Assembly: GCF_010093595.1 (NCBI RefSeq)
Contig: NW_022985447.1
Coordinates: 981,721-1,045,720, forward strand
DNA: 64,000 nucleotides
Source of the DNA: Mytilinidion resinicola
Taxonomy: Eukaryota > Ascomycota > Dothideomycetes > Mytilinidiales > Mytilinidiaceae
Reading direction: 5' to 3'
The notes below the pieces were generated by a model, which worked only from the letters and a program-made list of their open reading frames with translations, made no database searches and was not told the origin of the DNA. Shown one piece after another: positions 44,456 through 56,516 of this stretch. A program made the position numbers and the translations under genes. Positions within the stretch are counted from its first letter, which is position 1, and each line of letters begins with the position of its first letter.

Positions 44456-46348
44456 TATCAGAGGGGTTTGGTGGAGGGTGTGAGAACCCGTGCACAACGC
44501 GGGCTGATCCCAACCTCAAGTGGAACAGGAAGCAGCTTTCCCCTTTCCAGCTCACACAGTGCCGAGGAGACAGTGCTACCACCTACATTGAGAGAGACTC
44601 CTTCTAGTGCCTCAAATGAAGCGTCTGGCACACTGTCGAGCGAAGTGAGAAGCGAAGTTCAACTGCCCACCTCAAACACTACAAGAGATGTTGTCAATCC
44701 AGCGATTGCGAACGAAGTTGTATCGAATAACGCAAATATAAAGCTTAATTCAGTCAACACTCCAGAAATTCATCCCGAATCTTCTTCGGCTGCGACAGCT
44801 GTCCGACAGAACGAAATTAGAAGGAAAAGCTTACCTCAGAGTACTGCATCAACAGAAAAAAGCGTTCTCCTCTCGCCAAACGCATCAAAACACTCGCTTA
44901 CCAACTCTACGGATTACGACTCAAGCTCAATTCCCAGGACTGCGTCTGCTTCGACCCCTAAAGTTTCAGAAAAAGATGTTCCTTTTTCACCAGGGACTTC
45001 AAATAATTCCAATTTTCAACTCGCTCAATCAAGTAGTGGGAAGAAAGAACGCCATATATTTCGCTTCCTGAGTCCAAAATCAAAGAATGGTAGGGCGGAA
45101 ACAAAATTCGATTCTCCCAGCTCGACGTCCTTATCAGTTGACGTTGAGAATATCTCGAGCAAGACCAGCGAGAAGGAAGTCAGGGATTTCTTTAGCTTCT
45201 GGTAAGCCTTGCACCTCCATTCTTCATCTCAGCAACAATTCAAGTGACGTAGATGTCATGTTCTATATATCAAAAACCACTAACCGTTTCCAGTGGCAAG
45301 ATTTCTTCCTTATCCATTACCCCGACTGCCACCGCCCAATCCGCAATCGTGACTTTCGAGGAGGAAACAGCAGCAAATACCGCCCTCTACCTCAATAATA
45401 CCCAACTCGGGCACTCGCAAGTCTCAGTCACCCTAGCCCAAGCGACGAAGGAGATTGCTGCCAGCAAGCAGGAATCCTCTGGAACTAGCCGTAGGGATCT
45501 TGGTTCCTGGTGGAAGAAATTCCAAGGTCAAGCTCATGCTGAGGCACCTGGAAAGAATGAATATAGAATATTCGGTGTTGCTCTTGATCAAAGTATAATG
45601 TATGCCAATGTCGCTATCTCATTATTCAACGAAGCAGGAGAAAGCTACATTTACGGTTATGTCCCAATCATCGTCGGAAAGTGTGGGGTGTTCCTCAAGG
45701 GGAAAGGTTTGTATCCCCTTTGCTTTTGCCACTTCCTTTGCTAATCAAGCACCAGCTACGGGTGTAGAGGGCATATTTGTTACGCCTGGCCAGCAAGAAC
45801 GAGTGCAAGAGTTGAAAGTAGTCTTCCACAGTCCAGAGCGGTACGGAAAAGGGTTTGACTGGGCAGGATACTCTGTCCATGATGCCGCTAGCACCTTGAT
45901 ACTCTTCTTAGAGAATTTGCCAGAACCCGTCATCCCATATGAATGGTTTAAGGCATTTGACACCGCCATGCCGAATGAATGGCGTAGGGTAATGGAGTCC
46001 GGAGATTATTATAGTCCGGAAGACCAGGGTGACGAAATCGCCTCATACATGAACAGGACCATAGAAGAATACCAGTCGCTCATTCGAAGAATGCCTGCGC
46101 CTCATAGGCAGCTACTGCTCTATCTGCTAGATTTCTTTGTGGTCTTTGCTGCTAAGAGCGATTACAACAAGGCGACATGCTCTGTCTTAGCATCTAAATT
46201 CCAGCACGGCATTCTGCGGAGACACGACGACGTTCAAGACCATTCAAACGAATATGAAACGAGTTACAACAAGCGAGTCAGCCAAGGTATTTTAGTATTC
46301 CTAATCGAAAACCAGGACCATTTTCTCATCGGAATGGATTCGACATGA
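44456..46348 (+). CDS. Chimeric RRM (Vip1-type) - RhoGAP protein with a missing arginine finger (5' end unresolved)
   Basis: Three exons are visible: 44456(open)-45201, 45294-45706 and 45756-46348. The first encodes about 210 Ser/Thr/Asn-rich residues and contains no ATG at all, so the start must be in an unseen upstream exon (possible acceptor at 44458-44460) or is lost. Across intron 1 runs an RRM close to fungal Vip1: VDVENISSKTSEKEVRDFFS-FCGKISSLSITPT and QSAIVTFEEETAA, including the intron position inside FFSFC. After a 30-residue linker (SWWKKFQGQ) follows a RhoGAP domain: RIFGVALDQSIMYANVAISL, YGYVPIIVGKCGVFLKGKA, DWAGYSVHDAASTLILFLENLPEPVIP and a helical end FLIENQDHFLIGM. Active RhoGAPs have GIFR(x)SG; here it is GIFVTPG, with Val (45779-45781) replacing the catalytic Arg. 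A TGA at 46346-46348 ends it, and the frame stays open for 67 more codons. Confidence 0.7.
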
Positions 46349-46645
46349 GACGCACCTCAAGAGGTGATAATTATGGACTCTCAGCCTATGCAAAGGAAAC
46401 CGAAGCCAACGACTTCTTTCTCCAGGGATTCACTTTCACATTCGCTCTTCATTTCATCCCCGAGGGGGCCCTGCAACAAGCCCTTCGTGATCCGTTATAC
46501 TTCCATAGAGGAACAAGAAATTCTGAAGCCGGCGAGACGTGTGTCTTAGGAAGACAGGTGTGGAGATATATATGGCGATCTCGGTGGCAGACCGCCGTAG
46601 AACGAGCTAACGAGCAAGCTTGCCATCCTGGGATGAGCACACGAT

Positions 46646-46909
46646 TTATTCACTTCCCTCTGTGACACTGTTGGCACCATCACAGAAGTGACTGGCTCCG
46701 AATTCCACCCAAATGCGCTTCATGGCGTTTAGACTGGAATTGTAAATTGCGTGAGCCCGCACCCCAGCCTTCGTCTGTATGATTCTACTAACTGGAGCTT
46801 GATCCTGTATGGCTGCTGATGACTTGGGGGAGTCAACCGCAGGCAATTCTGCTTGCTGCGATGAGGCTGCTATCTGTGGAGAGGCTCCGATTTCCGCCGG
46901 TGAATTCAT
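46646..46909 (-). CDS. Small hypothetical protein
   Basis: An 87-aa ORF with an ATG at 46909 (MNSPAEIGASPQIAASSQ). The first half is Ala/Ser/Gln-rich and disordered; the second half (AHAIYNSSLNAMKRIWVEF) could form a helix. No family recognised and no intron. It lies tail-to-tail with the RhoGAP chimera. It may be spurious. Confidence 0.3.
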   Translation of the reverse strand: MNSPAEIGASPQIAASSQQAELPAVDSPKSSAAIQDQAPVSRIIQTKAGVRAHAIYNSSLNAMKRIWVEFGASHFCDGANSVTEGSE

Positions 46910-47934
46910 TGGCCGAGGACTAGAATTAAAGTTACTTCATAGCACACTGAGCAGTGTACGTTCCAGCTGAGCAGGTGGGGTATTCCAGCTCTCCACCTTC
47001 TAATTATTGAATTTGCTAATCATGTTCGAGGTTGGGATGGCTGCAAGGCAACGTAGTACGATCATCAAGCTGAGGGATGCGAAAAAGAAATCTTCAGTAC
47101 CAGAACAATTGTCCGTGTAGCCTTTTTAACAAGGACTGCCCGGGATACTGAAGACGGTTCTGACGCCCCACATATTAAATATTTTTCTATCCTTTTTTTC
47201 TCTTTATTCTTTTTTGCTCTAGCATATAGAGTCCCTTTAGGATAGGTTATAGGTCGGTATTTATAGCGGTGTTTTACCTTCTTCTAAATTGATTATATAA
47301 TTATACTAGGGATTCTAAGGTAGTAGCTGTGCTAGCTCTTAGAGAAGACTTCTATCTACTAGCAATACCGTGAAGGGGCTGCTAAAGGCTAGAATAGTTA
47401 AGAGGTTTAAGTACATGACAAAGACAACAGAAGATATGGATTTTAATTAACGGTGTGGTGGTGCAAGAGGAAAGTGCATGGCAGGGGGCTTGACGATGGA
47501 ATCGATGAGAATCGGCTGTATTGGTATCAACAATAGACAAGAGACGAGACGAGACGAATCCTTGAGGAAGCTCGGAGAGCGCTCCGTGGAGGAAACATAT
47601 CGTGGCCTGGGCCTTAGCGAACACGTGCGGGTAGTTACGTGATATGCATGCGGTACGCAGGCGTATCGCAGGGCTCAAGCAGCTATATACTGGGTGGTGC
47701 ATCTCGCACCTCACGGGTGGGTATCAGAATAAATGGACGGCCCCCTTGGTTTTGCTGGATAGGTGATCGTGTATATAGATTTCCGAAGAGCAGAGAAAAC
47801 AGGGGTAGAGATAATGTAGAACCGAAGCCCAGTATGATTCCTAAAGAGAAAATTTGCATGTGTTTCCACATACTCCGTTTCAGAGACTAAAGCCTATTAC
47901 GATGTTGAATAACAAGGCTCACACTCAACTTCTA
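46910..47934. other. A/T-rich spacer
   Basis: About 1 kb without supported genes. 47160-47400 is notably A/T-rich with T-runs and TAG/CTA words, resembling RIP-affected DNA. Confidence 0.4.
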
Positions 47935-48156
47935 CTAACACCAAGGACAGCGATCAATCGTTACTCCCTCTTTTCCATCACAGCTGCTGCATGTCTGCCA
48001 ACATAGGCCACATTTTCTCGTCATGGATACCATGGGCGTGTTGAGCCAGCCATTCACGCAAGAACTGCAATAATTCGGTCGTAAATCCCCGCTCCCATTG
48101 CAGGTAGCGCATGTTCCCCATAATTGCTTCTGGCCCTTGCAAACTACACAAGTCAT
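47935..48156 (-). CDS. 73-aa cysteine-rich protein with six CxxC pairs
   Basis: A complete single-exon ORF, MTCVVCKGQKQLWGTC..., ending ..RCPWC-stop. Twelve cysteines at residues 3/6, 16/19, 30/33, 49/52, 56/59 and 70/73 form six CxxC pairs. Three of them (CVVCKGQ, CATCNGSG, CSSCDGKE) resemble the CxxCxGxG repeats of the DnaJ zinc-binding region, which coordinates two zinc ions. There is no J-domain, signal peptide or membrane segment. A role as a free-standing zinc-binding adaptor or chaperone-like protein is inference. The ATG at 48156 is unique and the regular Cys spacing over the full length argues strongly against a chance ORF. Confidence 0.65.
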   Translation of the reverse strand: MTCVVCKGQKQLWGTCATCNGSGDLRPNYCSSCVNGWLNTPMVSMTRKCGLCWQTCSSCDGKEGVTIDRCPWC

Positions 48157-49647
48157 CTTACTAATTCTTCCCTTTAGGCTATAATGGCATTGTGTCGGTA
48201 GTGTCTTACTACATGGGGCATAGGAGGATAACTAGCCTGCGTCGTGTTGCGCTGAGGTTCCCCTTTAATATGTTATGAAAGATTGAGCTACTCAGAAAAG
48301 CTAGTTCTTTTTAGTAGCGACTTTAGAATATTCGAAGTTAATAAATAAATACATTGTGTAGCGGCAATCGTTTTGTTCAATAGCGGTTACGGAAATTAGC
48401 GCCGCCTGGCGAAACTGTGTCTTCCTTTTTGGTAGAATAATGGTTAAGAAGAAGAGCGTATGTGAGACAGTTAGAAGATATATCCCAGTTGCAACCTAAA
48501 TCATTTCCATGTGTGTAACTTAATCGTAAAACAGTCTCTTTATCCGCCTCCGTCTAGTCTTAACGAGTTGTGTAACCCGGTGTTATCATATTAGCAAATT
48601 TAAGTGGATAGCATAAAGATAACGCAAGAGCGAGGCAGGCGACGTAAGTTAGTAATGCGACCTTCGGCTAAAACCATTTCCTTCATCGCCTCACTCCTGT
48701 TGGAAGATGTTATGTAACCTAATTTCATTAGGTTATGGGCTTAACATAAGTTTCAGTGGTTGACATATTGGGGTTCCTCCGATTTATTCTCGCCCTCGGC
48801 CTCATCTTCCCAATTGCAGGGCTTCGTCGTCGGCCGCGGATGTACCCCGCTACAACTGCAGATACCAATCTGTGGAGGTGTTTGCATGGCTCTTTAAATC
48901 TCTCTAATAGTAGGACTTGGTGGTGATGCATCTGAGGGACTTCAATACGGTGTTAAGGAGGTCAGCTCAGCCCTGTCAATAATAGTAATACCGATGTCTC
49001 ACCGCCTTGGTAGAGATTGATGCATGCATACTGGCCTGCGCTCGGCCTCTATCTTCCTCTAAGGAGAAAGGAAGAGACGACTCGTTACAAGTTACAGCTT
49101 AGGCTGGAGTATGAGCAGCCCAGTTCCCTAATCTGGAAAGGAAATTACTTAAGTGCATATTAGGTGTTGTACTTGGCGTTGTATATGCTGTTAAAAGATG
49201 GGCTTGGTTTATATTAAAGCCGTGGTCGAAATGGGCTCTTAGAGGCTACTTCGGAAGAGCCGGTTCGGGCCCTACCCCTATGCCTTTCCGGATGCTTAAA
49301 ATTTTTGCTCAGAATTAGGAAAAATAACCTACCTAAAATAGGTAGAATGAAGTTTTATAACTTGCAGAGGAACGAAGTAAAAGTACGTCTTTTTTAAAAA
49401 AATCGAGGTGTAGTGCAGTGAGATGGCACCACGGAGAATAGGATAGCATACATGCTCTTACATGAGCGGCAATTAGTTATAATGCGATATCAAGTGGTGT
49501 GAAATCTGAGGTTTCAGTCATAGAGGCTGTGTTGTTGGATGGCAAAGGGCTCTGAAGTAGAGATTAGGGCCAGTAAATCCTCTAGACAGACATCGGCCAC
49601 ATGGACAGTCATTAGATGGTCGCTCTTTTCAATCTAAAATAACGTAA
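48157..49647. other. Spacer
   Basis: About 1.5 kb without recognised genes between two minus-strand genes; A/T-rich patches around 48290-48370 and 49290-49400. No element ends located. Confidence 0.4.
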
Positions 49648-52600
49648 CTAAGCACCACTAAACTCAACTTCTAGGTCTTCCGCTCTACGGACCCCTTGGA
49701 CAGGAGTATGATCATGACCTCCGATCGGCTCCTCGCATTGCGGACATCGTGCTTCTTCCATTGGCATTCCACATTCTCCTACCGTGAACTGTGATTTCAA
49801 TGGTGGTTAGTACTTTCGGGCCAAGTTTTCTAGGGGTCATAAACCGAGAGGGTCTTACAGGATGATTATTCCGACAATAATACCAATGACCTGTCCCCGA
49901 AAACTGCCTCGCCATAGCTCTATAAACCTCCCGCTTTTCCTCTGTCGTCACCAAACTATAAAAAGTCCCACCATTAACCAACTTCTTCGCCTTTTCAGCA
50001 TCGTCCTTCAGATACGCCAACGTGCCTGGATATCGCGAACAGAGAGTTTCACATTCCTCTAAGCTCTCCCTCGCCCGCAGACGCGTTGAGGTCTCGGTAG
50101 CTACGTTGATCAATTGGCCTTGCGCTCGGGAATTGCTGAGCGAGAGCATGGAGAATAGCGCGTGGTAGATCCGCGCTTCCGCTTCTTGTTGTGGGAATTT
50201 GGCATTTCGACTGGAATTTATGAGTGAGAGACATCTGTCCATAAGCCTTTTAATCCGGGATGCTACCGCACCGCGCAACGCCGAACGGATACGTGAATCG
50301 ATGGTGTTGTTACTGTAGATTGTATCAAAATCCCAGAGGATGGCCCAGTCGAGTCGAAGACTGAAACATTCGCCGCGGAATTGGAATCCGGTCTGGATGA
50401 CCGACTCATCAAGCTCGAAGGCATTTGTTGTTATGTTCCGCTGTCTAGCGACTGCGGAGGCGAATATACTATTCACCCTCCCAAACGGCTGCTCTGTCTT
50501 CGCCACAGATTTGGTGAATTTGTTGATATATTTTTGGAGCCGAGTTCCTTCTGCTTGGTACGCCTTCAGGGAACTCTTGACTTGATCCAAGTCCCTGGAC
50601 TCACCAACTGCCTGTGACCACTCCAGCATGAACTCCCTTCTCTCACCCTCAATCTTCATCTCTCGTTTCTGAATCTCCTCCACCAACTCCGCACACCTTA
50701 AATTCGCCTGTGCGACAAACCTCCTCGTTGCCTCGTCCAGCAATGCTTTCTTAATAATCCGGTTATAGCGGTCGATATCTCTAAGTGGCATGCGACATTC
50801 TGGGCATCCTTTAGGCGCGCTCCCGGAAGTTACTACCCGCTGCGACAATTTTGGGCAGACGACCTTGCCCGTTCGGGAGTCGGTGACATAGTGTTGAGTC
50901 AGTTCCATAATGCCATCAAGGCTGGAAACCGTGTAAAAGTGTCCACAGGAGAGGAAGATTAATGGATTCTCGTCAATCTCGATTTGGCCGTATTTCTCAA
51001 ACATAATAAAATCGACATTTTGCTCAAGGATATCCGGCGCACAGCAGATCTGGCAAAACTTGGAATCTGGACACAGCTCCCCACAAACCCCTGGACATTG
51101 ATGTCCACAAGCTACCAGCTTCTTTTCGCAGCGACGATCGCAAGGAATGATATCACATGGGACCGCGCACGGCATACTGCAGCGATCGCGCCGGTGACCG
51201 CAATTCCATCCACATTGCTCTGCGCAAGGGGGACACGGATCGCTACACGTCTTGGGGCATCTGCTATGTCTGCAACGTACGTCACAGGGCCGATTGCAGG
51301 GAGAACAAGAAGTGCTAGAATGACATGGTTGACCGCAGGTGTGCGAACAGGTCGTGAATAATCGTCCGCAGGGAATGTTGCAAGAACCGTGATCATCAAT
51401 CTGTCTGCACCTCCAGCACGGCTTTCGGCAACTGTGCCCGCAAGGCAGGAGGCTATCGCATGGATGCGAGCATCTGATATCGTTCGTGTTTTCATGACAC
51501 CGTATCGTGATATTATGGCCGCAGCCGGGCATTTCTCGCGCCACAGGCTGTTCGCATTTCACGCCGGCAAGATTCCCCATATGTTGGCATTCCACCTCTT
51601 TGGCCGTATGTCCGCATGGAAGCACAACATCTAGGACCTTTTCGGGGCATTCTCCGCACAGGGCATTGCATTTCCTCGAACACAAATGTCCACACTCCCT
51701 CACCCTTGTACACAATTCCATACACTTAACTGCTTTATGCAGCGTCGTGGAATGGCACTTAACCGCGCAACTATGTCCGCAGCTTAACCTCAACCCGCAT
51801 TTCTCCGCACATCCACCCTCTGGGGCATGGATGGCGAAGTCGTCAGGGGAGGAAACGTAGATTTTGTTATTGGGGTGACGGGAGCAGTGGAGCTCTAGTT
51901 TTGGACCGATATTGCCATTTTTTTCTAGTAGTTGTATGACGGATGACCACATTGGGACGCGGGAGGAGGTATTGGCGTCGCCAATTATGTACATACCGTG
52001 TTTGGCGCGACTGGAAGTAAGAGGTAAGTTACTGACTTATCATTGGATAAGCAGGTGTAGACCAGGAAGCCCCAACGCTTACCTCAAGAGAACGTTGATT
52101 CTGTTAGGCGTCTTGAGAAACCCGCAATTTTGATATATGTTGCTTCGTACTAGGGAGACTATAACGACGGTTGCCTCCTCGCCCTGACAAACAAGTAGTG
52201 TGGGTATTTAGTTGCCCAAGACAATTGAGTTGCAAGTTCTCTTACCTGAAAATTGTCCACGCTAGCCATCCTCAACTCATCCAGCAACTTCCCTTTTCCC
52301 ACCATCTGCTGCTGCTGTCGCCCTTGCGGCGGCCGCTCCCTCCTACCACCGCTGTCTCTCCCATCCACCTCCACCTCTGAGGTATCTAGATCCGCCAAAT
52401 CCCTCTCTCCAATAATCAGCTCCACCATCTCCCCCAACATATCCCTCAATATCCTCAACTGCCCCACGTAAGGTGTCAACACTGCAATTTCACCAGGCTT
52501 ATACTTCCCTTGTCTACAGAGATGTCTCACCAACGCCGTCACCATTTTGGCCTCCCACATATTCGTCTTACTTTGCATCGGCTCTTCAGGATCACCGGCG

Positions 52601-55600
52601 TCTTCCCTGTTGCGGTGGTCAAGCCAGAATAACCTACGTTTCATACCGGTAATTTTAGGGTAGGAGGTCGTGTCGGGGTGGTCTCGGAGGTGAGGGTAAA
52701 GAGTCTCGCGAACGAGGGTGGAGATTGTAGGATGCATTCGTCGTTGATGATCTAGCTGCGCGATAGGAAATCGGCTCACCCCCCCTCTCTTTCCCTCTCC
52801 TCCGCTCATGTTCCAGTCTCCGAAATGCGAGTTGGCCAGTCGTTCGAATAGTGATTCATCGAGGTTGTATTTGGGCCCTGCGCGGTCGTATTCCATCGAG
52901 AGCTTAAGGTTCGAAATTCGTGGACGCAATTGAAGATGATCCCCAATCAATATCACATGCTGAATCGACGGCAATAGCACAGTGAGAACATGCGCTTCCA
53001 GCACCTCTCCAGCTTCCTCACAGATCAGAACCTTAGCGCGAAGACCACGCAAAAGTTCAGAATTATTTGCCAGGCCGATGGTTGTTACTCCCACGATATG
53101 AAATCGGTCGAGAAATTGCGTATATGATGCGTTGAATAGAGATGTGTATAGTTGCTTCGCCGAGGAGTGTCTTTGCATTAGGTCGTGGAACTGTTGCGAA
53201 AGTTCAGCGAAAGCGGAGTTGTGCCAGTATTGGTATAGACGAGAGCGCTCCGAGTTCGTCAGCGTCCAGATCTCCACAAGGAGCAGCTGGTCGATAGAGC
53301 GTTCGACGTCACTACCGCTCCAGTCACCAGGTGCGTCACCGGAAACCCAAGTTTCCATCGCAGCATCATCCCCCAACTCGAAGTCAAGGCTAACCCCCAC
53401 CCCTTCAGATCTGCCACCAAATATGCCCTCCGCCTGTACTGGAAACCTCTTCTTCAAAAACTCCTTCACCACCCCCACACTACTCTCTTCAGCCTGTCTG
53501 CACACCTTCTGAATTTCCGCACTCAACTTCTCCAAACTCGCCCGACAATCACTTATTCTCTTCCCCAAACCTTTCATACGTGGGATTTGTCCATTTTTCT
53601 TGTAGTTTTCGAGTGAAAGGGCTTCCAGACGGGGAGATGGACTACGAGAACCAATTCGTAAAATATTGGTGACGCCGGAATTGAGAAGCTCATGGAGAAA
53701 CTGATCGAGTGCATGGTTGGTGTAGCAGCTACGCAAGTTCAGTTAGCTGTTTTAATTCTTAGATATTAATGGATGGGGAAGTGAATTTAGGATTGTTGAC
53801 TGAATAATCAAGGATGATAGAATTACAACCAAAGCAACTTACACACACAAAATCGGCCCTAGCCCCAACAAGTCCCTATTCTTCAACAAGCACCTTGCGA
53901 TCTGTATTCCTACATACGACTTCCCAGTCCCTGGAGGACCCTGGATAAGTGCTACTTCATGCCTCAACGCTGAAATCATCGCAATCGCCTGGCCGGTATC
54001 CAGAGTTGTTACTTCCGAGAGCTGTGTGGATAACATGTGGGGATCGTGGGAGAGTGAGATAGTTAGTGGTGTGGTGGTACTGTTGCTGTTATTGTTCGCG
54101 GATGTGGGGATACAGGAGAGGTCGAGAGTAGCGTTGTTTAGAAGGTATGCGGGTGGAGGGACAATGATGTTTCCGTCAGTATAGGTTGTCGCTGGGTCCT
54201 GAGTAAATGTGTTGTCGTGCTCACGGGGAGCTAACCAGGTAGTAAATGGAATATAAGCTGGGTCCTTGTGTAGAGATTGGAGACATCGCAGAACTCCTTC
54301 GAAGGAATTATATAACACAGCGGGAAACTCAACGAGGATGAGTGGTCTGGATGACGAAAATGAGCGTCTGTTGTTGCTGGCTAGGCAGACAAGATTGGAC
54401 AGATCGACCTCGCAGGTCGGAATCGCTAGGCGAAGTGTAATCATCGCTCTTTTAGCATTGCTTGCTAGATCGCGAACATGTCGGATTCCCGAGGGACTGT
54501 GCTGCTCATCATGGTCTAAGGCGCAAATCTCCCTCTTTGAAACTAGTAAGAAAATCACAGTCATATCCTCCTCCTCTTCTCCATTAATGACGGCCAATAT
54601 TGCCCCCCCTTCCCTCAACCCCCGGGACTCGCGCCACCATTGTTTTCTCCTCGTCAAATTTGAATTCCCTGCCCCACGGACCTGGTCGAATTCTATCTCA
54701 ATCTCCACTCCCTTTATCGGGTCAGACTTGATTCGTTGGATCTCAACGTTAGAGTAGATCCGAACAGGAGTTGGACTGCCATCGCGCAGAATTTTGCGTT
54801 TGACTCGCCAATCGGGATTATGAACAAGGATGTTCCAATTTTCTAAAATCAAGCGGATGGAGTCACGGAGTAAACCCGAAGTATCCTCTCGTAGAAGGCG
54901 AAACTGGGAGTCAAGGAGTCGAAGGATACCCGTTTCGTGATGTTTGGATGGGGAATTGGGGTTATGTCGCGTGGGAAGGAAATCTAGTCGCTGATCGCAG
55001 AGGATTTCGGAGAGCGTGGGTAAGATTCTAATATCCGAGATGAGTGCGCGGTCATTGTCATGGCGGGGACCGAGTTGGGAGAGCTCGCCAGGAAGATCGA
55101 CATCGAGCTCGGGAGGGCGCCATTCCGGCTGCTGCTGTCGAGAAGTAGTTGTGGTACGAATGTTAGCTGCGTTGGAGGCAGAGATGGTGTCCCCCATGGA
55201 AAGTATGTCTTTGATCTTGAGGATATTCTCATGTGCAGAACGGACGTCGAGACTCACAAGATCACGGTTAATGTCCTCGACATGGTAACAACCGCAGAGC
55301 TGTTCGACGACCCCTCTAAACTCCGTCTTGATCGCAGCCCCTTGGTTCAGCGTCAAGGTACTGAGCAGCGCCTTCGTTGCCAGCAACAATGCCTCTTCAA
55401 CCTGTAATACTTTATCCCTAGCAATACTCCCGTTCCCGCCCTCCACTTCAGATATCTGAACTAAACAGTTCGCTATCTTCCTAAAAAACTCAACCCCCCT
55501 ATTACCATCGTGTCCATAAACGACATTATATATAGTTCCCACCGCTTTCTCGAATACAAGCGAGTACCTAATCTCCTCGTGCGAGATAAGGTGAAGAAAC

Positions 55601-56267
55601 AGGATGCAATGAGGGTCGAACATGGGATTTAGAACGCTGTAGGACGTGGAGAAGTCTGTTTCGACGATTTGTCGGATTCGGGCGAGGCCGCCTTCAGTGG
55701 CGAGGTTGTTGACAAACGTTTGTCTTGATTCTGTGGAGATAGTGACCGCCGAGAGGCCTGCTTGAAGGAATTCTTGCATTTGAGCCCCCGATAGTTCTGA
55801 CGCTGTCCGCTGGTTGAAGTTGTTGAAGCTGTTGAAGCTGTTCGATGTGGCAGGTCGACTCGAGGTTCTGCTTAGAGTTTCTTGTTGGGACTAGATGCCT
55901 CATCCACTCATGATACAACTACTGACCTGGGTGTCCAGTTCCTCTCGCCTCCCATCTCAGTAGCACGGCCACGACGTTGTGGAAATCCTCTAACGGAGGC
56001 CGTGGACCTACCAAGACCAGATCCACTTCCCCGTCCTCCTCTCCCGCCATCATCCCCTCGGTCGGAATTTGCATCAGCAGCTCCCCGACCACCACCACCT
56101 ACGGCGGAATTCCCACGACCAGGGGCTCTTGGTTTAGGCCACCGACCTCGACGAGCACCATGACCAGGACTTTCGCCCGCTGCACCACCGCGACCGCGGC
56201 CTCTTGTGCGACCTGCAACTGCATTGCGGTGACCTCGTGGGTTGTTGCTGCTGCTGGTGTCTGCCAT
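49648..56267 (-). CDS. ZNFX1/Hrr1-type RNA helicase with NFX1 zinc fingers and RZ finger
   Basis: Six exons (56267-55927, 55870-53843, 53728-52246, 52183-52083, 52010-49859, 49788-49648) encode 2081 aa with consistent phases. The N-terminus is an Arg/Gly-rich RGG-type region, usual for RNA binding. A long helical part follows, then a superfamily-1 helicase core: Walker A GPPGTGKS (about 757-765), VCYTNHALDQF, Walker B-like CEEAGEVLEAH, GDHLQLRP, LDHQRRMHP, VDNFQGEEATVVIVSLVRS across intron 3 and NRINVLLSRAKHGMYI across intron 4. After it come many NFX1-type Cys/His fingers (pattern CGH.C...CH) and, at the end, an RZ-type finger HWYYCRNNHPFTVGECG ... ARCPQCEEPIGG across intron 5. Relatives are S. 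pombe Hrr1 (RNAi heterochromatin), Neurospora SAD-3 (meiotic silencing) and animal ZNFX1. Start MADTSSSNNPRG. Confidence 0.92.
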
Positions 56268-56516
56268 ATGCGGGTGTCGGCTGCCTGGAGCACTGAATTG
56301 ATAGATCAGTCCAGTCAAAGAAAACAACTGAATGGGACGGAGTGAGAAAGGCTTACTGAAGGGAGCGGGGAAGGGCCGGATAAACTGAACTAGCACGGCC
56401 GCGCTAGGCAGCAGTGTAAGAGGACACTTCTAGAAACCCACGCCACACTTTGATTTTTTTCGGGTATAGTGTATAATACTATACGACTAGCTCAATTTTC
56501 AATACAGGATAATATA

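Noticed and set aside
53132..55407. Plus-strand ORFs of 80-163 codons opposite the helicase
   Set aside because: Antisense shadows; the helicase motifs on the minus strand are unambiguous.
55908..56396. Upstream ATG-like start MLVQFIRPF for the helicase
   Set aside because: The first codon is not ATG in the sequence and the lead is hydrophobic without family support; MADTSSS at 56267 is a normal start.
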